Source: Agriotes lineatus (Eukaryota; Arthropoda; Insecta; Coleoptera; Elateridae). From it: a stretch of 64,000 nucleotides of DNA. The notes below the pieces were generated by a model. It worked only from the letters and a program-made list of their open reading frames with translations, ran no database searches and was not told the origin of the DNA. A program made the translations under genes and the position numbers. Each line of letters begins with the position of its first letter. Position 1 is the stretch's first letter. This document shows positions 11,601 through 23,444 of the stretch, in pieces. The DNA lies in assembly GCA_940337035.1 (NCBI GenBank), contig OW679195.1, forward strand, positions 176,362,015-176,426,014, given 5' to 3'.

Positions 11601-13915
11601 ATAACCGGAAGTGGGTGTTGACTCTTGTGATTTTTCAGTTTTTTCGATTTTTCCAAAAGCGGCTCTAATGATTTTTTCAAACTTTACATTTTTATTACAT
11701 TTTTAATGTGTATTGATTTGAGATAGGTAATTTTCCAGTTGAATACTTCTAAAAGGGGTTTCTTTTGTTTTTCCATTTTTTTTATTAACTCCTATTTTAA
11801 ATAGAACACCCGGTATATTATTACGTTTTTGAATTCAGCTTAAAATTTTAGAGAAAATTTGTCTCTTGAACTGACGCTCTATTTTGTACCGCTTTTGTAG
11901 AATTTGTAATTTTTGAAAATTTTTGACAAATGCTTATAAACTAAAAATCAATTTTTTGGCTAATTTTATAAGATCACTGTTGTAAGGGAAGATAGACGGT
12001 CGGCCTTACCTTTTGGCGAAAGTTGTAGTAGTTATTTTGCCGGCTGGTAACTATCGGCCTAGTTGGGCTAGCTCGCCGCGAGGGTCGCAGGGTTCCAGCT
12101 ATGCTGAAAGAGAATAAAAACAAATAGGAGAGGGCGCCAGGTCCTCGACTCAGATCTAATCCTTGTGCCGGACCGTTTACAAGGTCGGAGATAAAAACCA
12201 GCAAGTTAAACAAAATAGCAACGACTAATAAAAATATCACAGCTTTATTCAACTTGGTACTATAGTGCGTCACTTACAAAATCAAAGGCAAATCATAAAC
12301 CTCAATAACAAACAAAGTCAACTACAAAATCTTTCATAAAATCAAAGAAGATCAACAACAAAATCAAACATCAACCAGCATAGCAATAAACAAATTTCAA
12401 TATACAAATCAATATATTCCAACAATAAACACATTAAAAATAAACAAAGGTACTGCATCAATACATTTCATAAAAGCATAAATATATAAACACCTTAGTC
12501 GAGCGCTAAACAATAAACTTCAACTGTAAACTATCGTAAATATTCAATTAAGTTGCTAACCAAAGTAGCAGCACCGGCAAAATAATTCGTCCGCATCCTG
12601 TGAGGCAGGGCGTGACGAAGCTAGAGCTATGCAAGCGAAAGGCTAACTAATACCCCGAATGTTAGCTTATAAATTTTAATGTAACGACAAAATTTCAAAG
12701 GCTCGAAGCCCGCTGTTACGGATTGTATGATCATACAGGCGTGGCGGTTTCTGTTTTAAACGCATCAAGTTATTATATGATTGAACAAAGCAATGGCTTG
12801 AATTATGCTCCTCACAAAAGCTAAACTTACAAATCGCCAATAATCAAATTACGAAAATCCTAAATATTGAGCATAAGGCTACCGTGAGCGGTTCTTTAGA
12901 TACGACCAACACCCTCTAATAATGACATTTGACAGATTAACCTCTGCAAAGAAGCTAGTGAAAAGCAGTGACCGAAGTTGCATAAAAATACAATTAATCT
13001 GTGTTCTAGGTAAGCTAATCTGTCCTAGAATAGTTCAACGGCATAACTGAATGTTTTGTTACGTTAGATGGCCCAGAGCAAAACGGCCTTCAACATAAAT
13101 TACTGCTAACTAACGGTAAGCAAACCTAAATAGCAAGCCATTCCATAACACAAAAATATCTACGATCTAATATCACGAGCATGGCTAATACAGCTACCAT
13201 GAACATAGTCTACTTTAAAATTACACGAGGTGCAATACGAATCAATAAAATAAGCCCAAATGCAATATACACAATAAATTTCAATTCGACAGACATTTCC
13301 AAATACAAATTACACCAATAATCCTACAACATGCATGCTAATATGCTATACGAAATGCCTATAATTAGCGGAGCAGTTATTACGCTAATTCAGATATACA
13401 CACCTCAGTACAAGTCACATACGAATCACGCATGCTGTTTTCCAGGGTCGAGCGCGGATCAACAGTAAGTTCGGAAGCATCTGGTGCGCCAAGGAGCCGA
13501 CTTCCGACAGCATTGCGAGTGTCGCAGGGAGGGTGGCGAACAGACGATGCCAGTACCAATTACACAAAGCACCAAATAAGGTAAGCAAACCAAATCCATA
13601 TTACGAACATTTTCCTGGGTAGATCCAAAACTCAATGGCAAATACGATCCATAATGGGATCCCAAAACTTAATTCGATCCCAGATTTTTAATCCAGATTT
13701 AATCCAGATTTTAATGCGATTCCAGATTAATCCAAATTTTTAATCCAGATTTTTAAAGGCTAAAAATACAAATTTTCGAAATAGATTACGGCGTTTAAAA
13801 GAGGGAAACGTAGGCAAACACCATGTACGAACCTTAAGATGTTGTGCAGCCAACTCGTTGTCGGGCGTGTACCACCAATACCAATCTCCGAGCATTCCAG
13901 TAGGGGAAGCGGAGC
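11601..13915. other. ORF-poor block of higher GC, possibly an unclassified element
   Basis: From about 11972 the sequence becomes less AT-rich and lacks any credible coding frame. It resumes at 16486 after the hAT insertion, because the 8-bp duplication marks one interrupted sequence. Long A/C-rich tracts such as repeated caataaac and caaaatca follow from 12280 to 12560. The composition suggests a non-autonomous element, but no terminal repeats or duplicated flanks were found. Confidence 0.4.
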
Positions 13916-13923
13916 CTCTAAAT

Positions 13924-16485
13924 CAGTGGTCGCCAACCTCTTCAATGTGTTGAGCTACTTGTTAATTTTGGAATAAACAGCGAGCTACCCACACGGAAGC
14001 CACGTAACGCAACGTAAATGAAATAATCCACAGTTAATTTATCATTATATGTATTTATTTTACTATTTATTTAACTGGTAATACATAATACATAGGTACT
14101 AATAATAACTACATTCCTACCTACCAAACGAAGTTGTTTGAAAAATAAACACAAACTTTTATCCAGCCACAACGGCATGTCACGTAAGATTTAAAAATAG
14201 TTAATAATAACAACAAAAAAGTAACGCACTATCATGAACATAAACATTGAAAAATAAAAAAGCACGTTCAATGAGAAGGCTGACACTCAGACTCATCGAT
14301 AATTTTTTTAATGTTTGCAGTATAATTTGATACAGCCATTCGAATACAATTATCCAAATGTTCATCTGTAAGTCGATTGCGATATTTGTTCTTAATAAAC
14401 TTCATATTGGAAAAAGAAGATTCACACAAATAGGTTGAACTGAATAATGCTTTCACTTTCAAGGCAACACGGCATAGAACTGAATATTTGTCTTTACTTA
14501 CAATAGGCCAGATACATTTGGTACTTGAGACTAACGATTTTAAGGCTAAATCATTTTGAAAATCAATTACTTCCATTTCTGTTGCAGCGATGTCTTCGCC
14601 AAAGTTCTGCATAACACAAGTTGCAAACTGTTGGATATCAATTTCCATAAAGGGTGAAACAACAAACTGCGCTACTAAAGCCATTTCGTTGAAATCCTTA
14701 AAACGATTTTTTAAGTTATTCTTCAGGGTAGAAACTATTTCTACATGATATTTGCTGTCATAGGGTTCTAATGGATTTTGAGATATTTTTTCTGAAAGAA
14801 TAGGAAAATCGCTGTTAATTAGGTTTTGTTCCCAAAACTCCAGCTTTTTGATAAATGCTTTTATATCAAAAATCATTTCTGCTAGTTCTTTGTCTCTCCC
14901 CTGAAGCTGCAAATTAAGTTCGTTTAATTTCTCGGTAATGTCCACGAGAAAACCAAAATCTCTAAGCCAGATTGAATTTTCTAGTTCCGGAGTCGGTTCA
15001 TCGCGTTTTTTGAAAAATTGAACTATGCCAGATAGGACATCATTAAAACGTTTCAGCACCCGTCCTCTACTTAACCATCGGACTTCAGAGTGAAGGAGTA
15101 GGTCCCCGTATTGACAGTCAACTTCATCGGCCAAGGTTTTGAATAATCTTCTTTGTAACGCTTGAGCTCTAATCTTGTTCACAATTTTTACCACCAGTTT
15201 CATAACGTTGTTTAGTTTCAGGAAATTTCCACATAATGCTTCCTGATGGATAATGCAGTGGTAAGAGAGAAATTGCGGAAAAGTTTCATCTTTACGACAT
15301 AACGCCACCAGACCCTTATCAAAACCCACCATAGCTGGAGCGCCATCGGTTGTCAAGCCTACCATTTTCGATATTGGAATTTTCTCGGAAGAAATAATAT
15401 TTTTTAAATGAGAAAACAACTCCTGTCCAGTAGTGTGTCCTTTCAGTGGAATAAACTTCAAAAGATCTTCTTTAATCGTAAAATCACTAAAAACCATCCT
15501 GACGAACACGGCCATCTGGACAGTGTCAAAGACATCTGTTGATTCATCCAGTTGAAGTGAAAAATAAACACAGTTATCTAAGTCAGTTCTTAACTGTAAA
15601 AAAATATCATTGCTCATTACTTCTACACGTCTCATCACTGTATTAGCAGAAAGTTGCATAGATTTTATAGCTGAAACTATCTCGTCTTTGTTTCTAAAGT
15701 TGGCAAATAACGAGTCAGCAGCTTCTAAAAACGCCTGTTTTATCATTTCCCCGTCTTCATAAGGTTTCATTTTTTGTGCAATTATCTGGGACACACGGTA
15801 CGATGCTTCAGTTGCGGCCTTATTTTTGTCGATTGTTCTTAAAAATATTGATTGTTGTCCAATTAACTGCTTTTTTAACTGTTTCAGTTTCTCCTTTCTG
15901 GCGGCAGAATGTAGTGGGAATGATTTTTCAAAATTAGAATGTACAGTTTTATGATGTCTCTCAATATTTCCTTTTTTAGCAATGGAGACCGAAGTATTAC
16001 ATAACAAACACACATTTTTATCTTTAACTTCTGTAAAAAAGTATTGTTCTTCCCATTCCGAATGAAAGTGGTATGTCTTTACCTTCTTACAACTGCTTGC
16101 CATAATATTATTTTTTGTTGTTCACTACTAACCCAACCGCTGGACGTTGGTTACGCGTTCAGTTTTAAACTAAGCGCAATGTCGCCGCGCCGTGCGTATT
16201 TATCCCGTTCAAAGCAATCCAGATCGTTCTCGAACACTAACGCACTGGTCCGGCTGGTCGGTTCTAGCCGATTCTAGCCGATTCTAGCTTGATGGCGTCA
16301 GCGGCAGATCGCTCGCCGCAACGTTGCCTCTGTTTATGTTTAATATTATGACAATTAGATTTTTTTGTGGAATTTTAGGAAGCTTCTCTGATTTTGTATT
16401 TTTTAAATTAAAATCGTTGTGAGAGCTACCAGAATTGCCCCCGCGAGATACCGGTAGCTCGCGATCGACAGGTTGGCGACCACTG
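13924..16485 (-). mobile_element. Complete hAT DNA transposon
   Basis: The 2562-bp element has 16-bp perfect terminal inverted repeats: CAGTGGTCGCCAACCT at 13924 and its reverse complement ending at 16485. An exact 8-bp target duplication, ctctaaat, flanks it at 13916-13923 and 16486-16493. CAGTGGT termini with 8-bp duplications are typical of hAT elements of the Charlie/BED group. It carries one uninterrupted transposase on the minus strand. Intact ends, duplication and reading frame point to a young, possibly still mobile copy. Confidence 0.95.
14268..16103 (-). CDS. hAT family transposase, BED zinc finger, intact
   Basis: A 611-residue protein that would bind the element's ends and cut and rejoin DNA in the nucleus. 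An N-terminal BED-type finger is visible (C32, C35, H50/H51, H55). The RNase H-like catalytic core follows: first aspartate in LQLDEST (D186), second in LTTDGAPAMVG (D253), then the CxxH-type motif (YHCIIH) and the WLSRG motif. The C-terminal dimerisation region includes the third acidic residue in LCESSFSNMKFIKNKYRNRL (about E561). Length and layout match the GTF2IRD2/ZBED/SCAND3-like transposase group. The start is the first ATG, with no other in-frame ATG needed. All three catalytic positions are present and there are no stops or frameshifts. Whether it is expressed cannot be told. Confidence 0.93.
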   Translation of the reverse strand: MASSCKKVKTYHFHSEWEEQYFFTEVKDKNVCLLCNTSVSIAKKGNIERHHKTVHSNFEKSFPLHSAARKEKLKQLKKQLIGQQSIFLRTIDKNKAATEASYRVSQIIAQKMKPYEDGEMIKQAFLEAADSLFANFRNKDEIVSAIKSMQLSANTVMRRVEVMSNDIFLQLRTDLDNCVYFSLQLDESTDVFDTVQMAVFVRMVFSDFTIKEDLLKFIPLKGHTTGQELFSHLKNIISSEKIPISKMVGLTTDGAPAMVGFDKGLVALCRKDETFPQFLSYHCIIHQEALCGNFLKLNNVMKLVVKIVNKIRAQALQRRLFKTLADEVDCQYGDLLLHSEVRWLSRGRVLKRFNDVLSGIVQFFKKRDEPTPELENSIWLRDFGFLVDITEKLNELNLQLQGRDKELAEMIFDIKAFIKKLEFWEQNLINSDFPILSEKISQNPLEPYDSKYHVEIVSTLKNNLKNRFKDFNEMALVAQFVVSPFMEIDIQQFATCVMQNFGEDIAATEMEVIDFQNDLALKSLVSSTKCIWPIVSKDKYSVLCRVALKVKALFSSTYLCESSFSNMKFIKNKYRNRLTDEHLDNCIRMAVSNYTANIKKIIDESECQPSH

Positions 16486-17089
16486 CTCTAAATCCTTCCA
16501 ACTATGAAGATGGCTTCCAAAGCCGCGAGACTAGCCCCCCATAGGAAGCAATTCCAACTTTCACAACGCAAGACTTGCCAGGAAATGGCCGAAAAATGCT
16601 CAAAACCAGCCCAATTCAGCTTATCAAAGTTCCCAAAAATTGGAAAGTTGGCCAACGTAAAAACTAAAGAATGCAGAATGCTCTGAACTGATAACAGCAT
16701 TGTAGCATTAAGTTTGAAATTAAAGGTAGATGTTAACAAAGTTGCCTATCCAAAGTAAAGTATTGTAATATTTAGGAAAATAAAGCAAATAACCAAATCT
16801 GACTAATTTATTTCAATCAATAAATAGGAAAATGTCAAAATGAGCGTAACACTGTAAAATGAAGTTGTGTGAGTGTATCACACCAGAATTTTGTCTATTA
16901 TTTAACCTAAGGCAATTTTTGTTATATTATTTGGACACTTTTAAGGAATTCAAATTTAGTGCAACATTTTGTTGGTTTTCACAGTTTTCGAGATATTGAT
17001 ACGAATTTTGTTATCTTAAGTGCACGTTAAAGATAGCTATGACTCCAATTAAATAGGTTTGCTATACTTATATTGATTTTTGAAGTTAT
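16486..17089. other. Continuation of the block interrupted by the hAT element
   Basis: The first approximately 250 bases continue the higher-GC block seen before 13916. From about 16740 the sequence is ordinary AT-rich DNA. No coding or RNA feature is supported. Confidence 0.45.
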
Positions 17090-17245
17090 ACCGCCAACAG
17101 ACAGACAGACAGATAGACTGAATTGAGAAAACTTGTTTTTCGTCATCTAGGGACCCTGAAACGTGAAGATCTGGAGAAATCTCGGAAGGTGATTTTTTCG
17201 CGATTATAATACTTCCTTCGTCTTTTAGACGAAGGAAGTAAAAAA
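17090..17245 (-). repeat. Interspersed repeat copy with GACGAAGGAAGT palindrome
   Basis: On the reverse strand this copy reads a 29-base hairpin (arms ACTTCCTTCGTCT / AGACGAAGGAAGT, 17211-17239), then TCTCCAGATCTTCACGTTTC, AGGGTCCCTAGATGAC and a (TCTG)n run at 17096-17118. It belongs to the same family as 11357-11600 and 32590-32690. Function and class are unknown. Confidence 0.65.
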
Positions 17246-18367
17246 TGTAAATGCATATAACCACCAGATTAACTGCAATCTTTTGTGAACAAAATATTAT
17301 CCACATATGTCTTTCGAGGATTTTACGCAGGACGTTAAATCGATGCCGGTGTCGAAATTCTTCTACGAGAGGTAGATGTTATGACGCGCAGTGATGAGCA
17401 TTACTTCTATCAAAAAGATCATTATTTGCAATATGCAGGTTTTAATATTGTAAGAATTGTTACAAGTTGAAGGCGTCGGTCTGAATTTCCGCCAGATTTT
17501 ACTGCAGGTTTGGCAACTTCGAACTTCGTCGTGCATTTCGGGTCGCCTAAATGGTTTTAATGGACATTGCATTTGTAAGCGGCGTGTTTTCTTACGAACC
17601 GTCTGCAGTTACAGAGTGGGTTCGGCCTCCATTTCCTATTCGGAAATTTTGAGGACTTATGATTTTACCTTCGAAACCAGACGACGTATTTGTGCGGGGT
17701 TTTTTTTGGTGATACTTTACTAGAGCATTTTCATTCCAAAAAAGTCCTCCATTATGAAGCCGATTTGCTCTTATTAGTGGATCGTTACACCCGTCTGATT
17801 ACTTCTATGATAACGTATAGGAAGTAAAACATTTATTAGCCGTCTACGATCTGAGGTAGGATTCGTTATCTCTGTTTTGACGTGGGCTAATGTGCAATGA
17901 ATTCTATTTCTTTTCTAGCAGGTTTTTCTTTTTCGTTATTTCTCCGTTTCTCTCTTTTCAATATACCGTTGCTCGTATTTTGCGAACCCGTCCCGACGAC
18001 CCCCCCCCCCCCCCCGGGTTTTCCAACACATGTCACAGCTCTTAAGGTTAGGTCTTTCAGTTGTTCTAAGCTTTAGCTCACCTAGAATTGCATCTACGAT
18101 ACGAGGGAAACACGGATTGAACCCGTCATGGAAAGTACTCGTTGCAGATCTAATATTTCTGGGTGAAACCTTTGTAAGCCGTAAATGGCCATCAACCGTT
18201 TTCTGATTTAACTTCTTTTAAATTTTTCTGACCGTGAACCATCTGTTGCTCACCGAATTTCATTCATTCACTTTGTGTGTCTCCTTATTTTATGCTGTAC
18301 TTTCGTTTTCTAAGACACATCTTTCTGAAGAAATAATTTATCTCCTGATTTCCAAATTAACCTTTTA
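17246..18367. other. Unassigned intergenic DNA with a C homopolymer
   Basis: No gene is recognised. A run of about 16 C residues at 18000-18015 is followed by GGG. Such runs are prone to length error in sequencing. Confidence 0.55.
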
Positions 18368-18845
18368 AAATGTAATGAAATTGTTGCTCTTCAATTTTTA
18401 TCGATGATAGATTCGTTAGGTTATAAACAAATCATAAATGAACCCACACGTATAACCAAAATTAGCTTTACTTTAATAGATTTGATAGTTGCTCTCTTGA
18501 TAAAGAAGTTAGAAGTGCAGGAGTTATCAGTGTGCATAATCTGTCTGATCATAATTTAATTTATTGTGACTACCTGATCCTGCTCATCTTGAGTATTATA
18601 TATCATTGACAAGTTTTACAATTTTCGCAGTGAGAAACAAGAAAAACGTTTACCTTGAATTTACACTCTGTAATAAAGACAACGATGTTAATTTAGTTTG
18701 GAAAGAATGTAGAAAACAGATATTTATAATAGGACCCAAGAAATACAAATTCTCTCCAATTTATGTAACGCTAATGAAATTAATAATGCTTTTGTTAACT
18801 TTAGCAACTTTAATATTGCTGAAGATAAGGAGCTATCGAATTTAT
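18368..18845 (+). pseudogene. LINE endonuclease C-terminus and linker, fragment
   Basis: The first frame encodes CNEIVALQFLSMIDSLGYKQ, then IINEPTRIT and LIDLI. A shifted frame then gives VHNLSDHNLIYCDY, with the SDH motif that ends the apurinic endonuclease-like domain of LINEs. After further shifts, CNANEINNAFVNFSNFNIAE leads into the foldback element at 18851. In a working element the endonuclease nicks the target to prime reverse transcription. The N-terminal catalytic residues are not visible, and at least two frameshifts make this copy dead. Confidence 0.7.
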
Positions 18846-18848
18846 ATA

Positions 18849-19756
18849 TACAGTGTGGTCCATTAAGTGTGCAACAAATGGGAAATTTTTTTATTAGTTG
18901 TTCAATCGAAATTTAAATACCGCCAAAAGTTAGTGCATGTTTGATAACCATATTAGATTCCCTTAGAATGGCTTCAAGTCAAACAATATACAGGGCAGGA
19001 CAAAAAATATGAAATTCGTTCAAGAATAAAGTTACCTTATTTAAAAAAATATAGCAAAATGTTATTGAGAAAAGTTGTTTAGAATCAAAAGTTACGCTGA
19101 AATACAAAGTCACGGCCTCCTATTCGAATTTTGATTCTTTTTTGGAAAATGTATTACCCCGTATGATACATATTTTTATGATTCTGATTTTATATGTATT
19201 TAAAGCAGCCACAACCAGATCACTTTTAAATAACTTTTAGCAACTTGAAGCGTATTTATAAAATTTACTTGGATTTATATTTTTTTAGGTAAGCGTCCAC
19301 TTCATGTTTGTTGCAACGATATTTAACAGAACTTTAGAATTTCGCAAATATTCTTTTTAACTAGGCAAATGCTTTACTAATAATAATTTACATATGAAAA
19401 AACTCTTAATAAAATCGGAATAATAAAAATATGTATCATACGGGGATAATACAAAATTTTACAAAAAAAAATCAAAATTCGAATAGGAGGCCATGACTTT
19501 GTATTTGAGCATAACTTTTGATTCTAAACAACTTTTCTCAATAACATTTTGCAATATATTTTGAAGTAAGGTAACTTTATTCTTGAACGAATTTCATATT
19601 TTTGTCCTGCCCTGTATATTGTTTGACTTGAAGCCATTCTAAGGGCATCTGATATGGATATCGAACATGCACTAACTTTTGGCGGTATTTAAATTTCGAT
19701 TCTACAACTAATAAAAAAGTGACTCATTTGTTGCACACTTAATGGACCACACTGTA
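18849..19756. mobile_element. Tc1/mariner-type foldback element, 904 bp
   Basis: The body runs 18851-19754 between TA dinucleotides. Both ends start CAGTGTGGTCCATTAAGTGT, and the inverted arms extend for roughly 350 bp each (left about 18851-19200, right about 19405-19754) with only scattered differences, around a short AT-rich centre. There is no coding sequence. CAGTG termini and TA flanks suggest Tc1/mariner mobilisation. The arms could fold into a very long RNA hairpin if transcribed. Confidence 0.85.
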
Positions 19757-21149
19757 TATATATATATATATATATATTGGAATGATAACATCACTGTACA
19801 TTTAAATCTTATATTTATTTACTTTAATATTATGTAATGCAATTTGAGACTCTTAATAGGGCGTGGGTCGTTATTCTAGTTATCTGTTCTTTGATATTCT
19901 AATTTTATATGAATTTTCAACTATTGACTGCTACTAAATGTCAGTTTGACTTTAAACAACTATCAAACAATAATCAAATCAAAATGACAAATATTCTTTC
20001 TACTCACAAATCAAGGACTCAATTCACTAAAGTAAGTACTGTGTTATATTTATTTCATGTGTTTAATTGTCATTTATTCAATATGCTTCTATAGGACTAA
20101 TTAAAACCAACCTGATTTCCTCTTATTTTACTGCCACTACTCACACCAAACACCACTATTCCCGACGTTCACAACCACGCCCATCGACAGCACAACCTCG
20201 ACGCTCCTCCAACCACGCAACCTCCTCCAACCACGCAACCAACTCCAACACGACAAAACCCCGGGCTCCCGTAGATACAGTCGCGCTCCTTACACTCCTG
20301 CACGCCACTGTCAATCCAACAGCCTTCCGGTAAGTTCCCACTAACAGATGGTACTCAAACTAATTTTTTATTGTCCTCAGCTCCTACCTTGTAGTAACCC
20401 AGCCAAACAGAACAATCCAAATCAATCAGTCACGTCAGCAATCCCAGCAAAACGACTGACCAGTCCTCCGTAGAATCTTCAACTCTAGTAATGAACACCA
20501 ATTATACCTTGCATGTGCCAAACAATCCAAATCCATTCAAATTGTTATCTTCTTCTTACTTGTAACTGTTTAAACCGTATTCTATAATCTCTTCAATGAT
20601 TGTATGCTTTTATTATCCGTTAATTATATTTTCACTTATCTTTACTTCGTAGACTTGTTAAAAACCATTTTTATTTTTATACGACCAATTATTCTCGAAA
20701 TTAAATTCAAAATTTCTAGTTTTTATATTCAAAATGGATTTTTCAAAAACGTGTTTACATAATTTCAGTTTGTTATTTATACTCTTATTTAAACAAAATT
20801 ACTCTTTATATAGTTACAATTATTACTGCACACTTTTAAAATTAAATAATCTGATCTATACCTACTACACTTCTTTATTCTCATAGTAAGCAATTTGTCC
20901 CATAATAACATTCTCTTATCTTTCATATTAACTTCCGCCACCATTACTGAATACTCAATTGCTATAACTTTCAAAATAAATTCCAATTTGTCTCAAATTT
21001 AATTTCTATTACTCAATTCAACTTAACCAACAATCTTATTCAAAGTTTTCTAAATTTGATTGTATTAATCTACCAAATTTATTTCTTTTAATTTTTATTT
21101 CAATAACTGATCTTTAAGTATCATAATAATATATATATATATATATAAA
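19757..21149. other. Unknown 1.4-kb insert bounded by TA microsatellites
   Basis: This segment separates two parts of the CR1/L2-like LINE. A (TA)n run lies at each edge (19755-19778 and about 21127-21147). A C-rich stretch at 20130-20340 has short tandem repeats of aaccacgcaacctcctcc type and is open in one frame, but its composition is simple-sequence-like. A GGTAAGT donor-like site follows at about 20330. No transposase, RT or terminal repeats were found, so the class is unknown. Confidence 0.4.
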
Positions 21150-22260
21150 TTTTAAATCTAAATTCAAATTTAAAACTGTTACTGCAAGTGACATTCTGAA
21201 ATTTTTGATAAGTATAAAATGTAATTCTCTTGGTTCCGATGGAATTAATATTAAAATGTGGAATTTGTGCTGTCCTTTTATTACATATACAATTAATGCA
21301 TGTCTTTTAAAAACATTTTTCCCATTCTATTGAAAACGGCTAATGTTATTTCTTTACCTAAAATCAAGCAACCCAAGGAATTCAAGCATTTGTCAAAAAT
21401 CCTGGAAAGATATGGCATATCAAATTCGTCAATATTTGGTAGAGGACGATGTTCTCCCGGATATACAATCAGGATTTAGATCCGGTTACAGTTGCACCAC
21501 AGCTCTACTAAACATTCCAGATAACATTGTTCTGCTATAGACAACAAAAATTTGTTACTTCTCTGTTTGATCGATTATTCCAGTGCTTTTGACACAATTT
21601 CGCCAGGGTGGCCGAACGGCTAGGGAGCTCAGGTCGCGGTGCTACGGTACGGTGTTCAAACCCCATATCTGGCAACTGGCGGGCGGCCCACCCAGTGACT
21701 TGGGTACCGAAACCACAGTTGTGTGGAAGTAGGAAACGTAAGGCAATCGTCGAAGGCATGATGCTAACCACATGATCCAGTACGCCATTAACGGGTGCCA
21801 GGTTGACTGGGTTTCGCAAAGAGAGATTTCGGAGACCCTGACTCGCTTTGCCGCAAGCCATATTCCTACATGGAATGAAGTGCCCGAACTTTACTTTTAA
21901 CACAATGCCGCATAATTTACTGCTGGCCATACTCAAATTTATTGGGTTTGGATTTAACACAATTAAAATCATTGAAAGCAATTTAACTAATCACTGTCGT
22001 GCCGTTAACTTAAGGATTCTAAATCCAACTCGTTGTCCATTACTAAAGGTGTACCACAGGGTTCAGTTCTTGGTCCGTTGTTGTTTATAATATGCACATT
22101 TGATTTTAAAACAGCTGTAAAACATTGTGGATATGATCTTTATGGCGACGATTCTCAATTATTATACGAATTTCCTGCTGACAATGCTATTAAAAGTTCG
22201 GTTCTGCTGGTTGGTAGACCTACACTAAAGAATATTGTACGACAGAGTATTGCTTATATC
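21150..22260 (+). pseudogene. CR1/L2-like LINE reverse transcriptase, N-terminal half
   Basis: Translation gives KTVTASDILKFLISIK, then NSLGSDGINIKMW (the S/P-G-xDGI motif of LINE RT domain 1), ANVISLPKIKQPKEF, IQSGFRSGYSCTTALL, and LIDYSSAFDTI (domain 3). After the SINE it continues LLLAILKFIGFG, then ITKGVPQGSVLGPLLFI (domain 4), and YDLYGDDSQLLYEF, where the catalytic YADD is degraded to YGDD. Several frameshifts and a small deletion between KEF and LSKILER are present. The reading frame is lost, so the copy is inactive. Confidence 0.8.
21599..21895 (+). mobile_element. tRNA-derived SINE inserted in LINE RT
   Basis: The head has a tRNA-like A box (TGGCCGAACGGC, 21609-21620) and B box (GGTGTTCAAACCCC, 21651-21664), close to a leucine/serine-type tRNA with its long variable arm. 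A non-tRNA body follows. Flanking near-duplicates tttgacacaat (21588-21598) and tttaacacaat (21896-21906) mark the insertion between AFDTI and the following LINE codons. This family differs from the SINE at 10.4 and 43.5 kb. Confidence 0.75.
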
Positions 22261-22261
22261 C

Positions 22262-23444
22262 AATATAAGCGTTGGACCTGGTGATTTACTTGTGAGTTTC
22301 GATGTCACTTCCCTTTTTACCAAAGTTCCTATTCCCGATTCCATAATCATAATCCAACAGTTGTTATCAGAGCATGAGGAGACGTCTTCAAGTTTACCTG
22401 CCCTGATAGAAAAAAATGCCTCTCTTCCACTTATTTCCTATTTCAAGGTCAGTTCTATAAAAAAAATCTCTGGTGCGGCCATGGGTTCTTCTGTTTCACC
22501 TGTCCTTACCAATATCTTCATGGAAGCTTTCGAAACCGTAGCTCTAGAATCTTCAGAATTGAAACCTAAGGTTTGGTTCCGATACGTTGACGATACCTTT
22601 ATTATTTGGCCACATGGTAAAGACACGTTACCCGTCTTCTTAAATCATCTCAATAGGCAACATCCAGACATTAACTTTACCATGGAGATAGAAAGTAACG
22701 GTTCCCTTCCTTTCTTAGATGTACAGGTCTCTCGCCAATCCAGTGGCAAACTTGGCCATTCTGTATATCGTAAACCCACTCACACTGATCGCTATCTACA
22801 TGCCGATTCCCACCATCATCCTACACAAAAACTTTTCGTTATCAATTGGCTTGTACACCGGGCTGTTTCCATATCCCAACCCGATAATATCCACGCTGAA
22901 TTAAATCACATTCGGAAAGCTCTTCGGAATAACGGTTACTGTGCTAGGGATATACAGTCTGCCATCAATCGCCATCTTCATCCAGGGCCACCCAAACCTC
23001 CAAAACCCGATCCTCCTACAGCAATAGTCTTTCTTCCCTATATCCACCAAGTCATCGACAGCATAGGAAAGTTTATTCGAAAACAAAACATTAAAACAGT
23101 ATTCAAACCCCCGAGCAAAATCTCATAAATTACGACTCCGTAAACATACTAGCCAGAACTAAAAAATACTTCCCTCGTGTTATTCGGGAATCCCTACAAA
23201 TTATTAAAAATCCAAACAATTTCAATCGAGAAGACGGCTATCGCCTTAGTAACACATGGAAGGTAGCTCTGCAAAACCAATCCATCCATAAACAAGTTTC
23301 ACGTGAGCAACCAAGCGGAAAAACGACAAATCCGAGTAACATACAAGATCTACATAAACAGCCAACCGTAACGGCTCCTCGGTATATAACCAGGAGCAAA
23401 AGGCACCAACATCAGTCTTTAGAAAACTTCTGAAGAAGCTGACA
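22262..23444 (+). pseudogene. Penelope-like element B: RT fused to C-terminal tail by internal deletion
   Basis: An open frame to 23128 encodes a Penelope-type reverse transcriptase. Visible motifs are LLVSFDVTSLFTKVPI (catalytic D), GAAMGSSVSPVLTNIFME, RYVDDTF (catalytic YVDD), NGSLPFLDVQV and VYRKPTHTDRYLH. After 23128 a shifted frame gives KKYFPRVIRESLQIIKNPNN and NREDGYRLSNTW, the extreme C-terminus. The GIY-YIG nuclease that normally lies between is missing, so an internal deletion joined the RT to the tail. The 5' end is truncated where it meets the LINE at about 22262. The tail ends in a hammerhead motif. The RT core is uninterrupted over some 290 codons, but the protein is incomplete. 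Confidence 0.85.

Noticed and set aside
20067..20333. Open frame rich in S, T, N and R
   Set aside because: It follows C-rich simple repeats (aaccacgcaacctcc) and has no domain; likely a composition effect.
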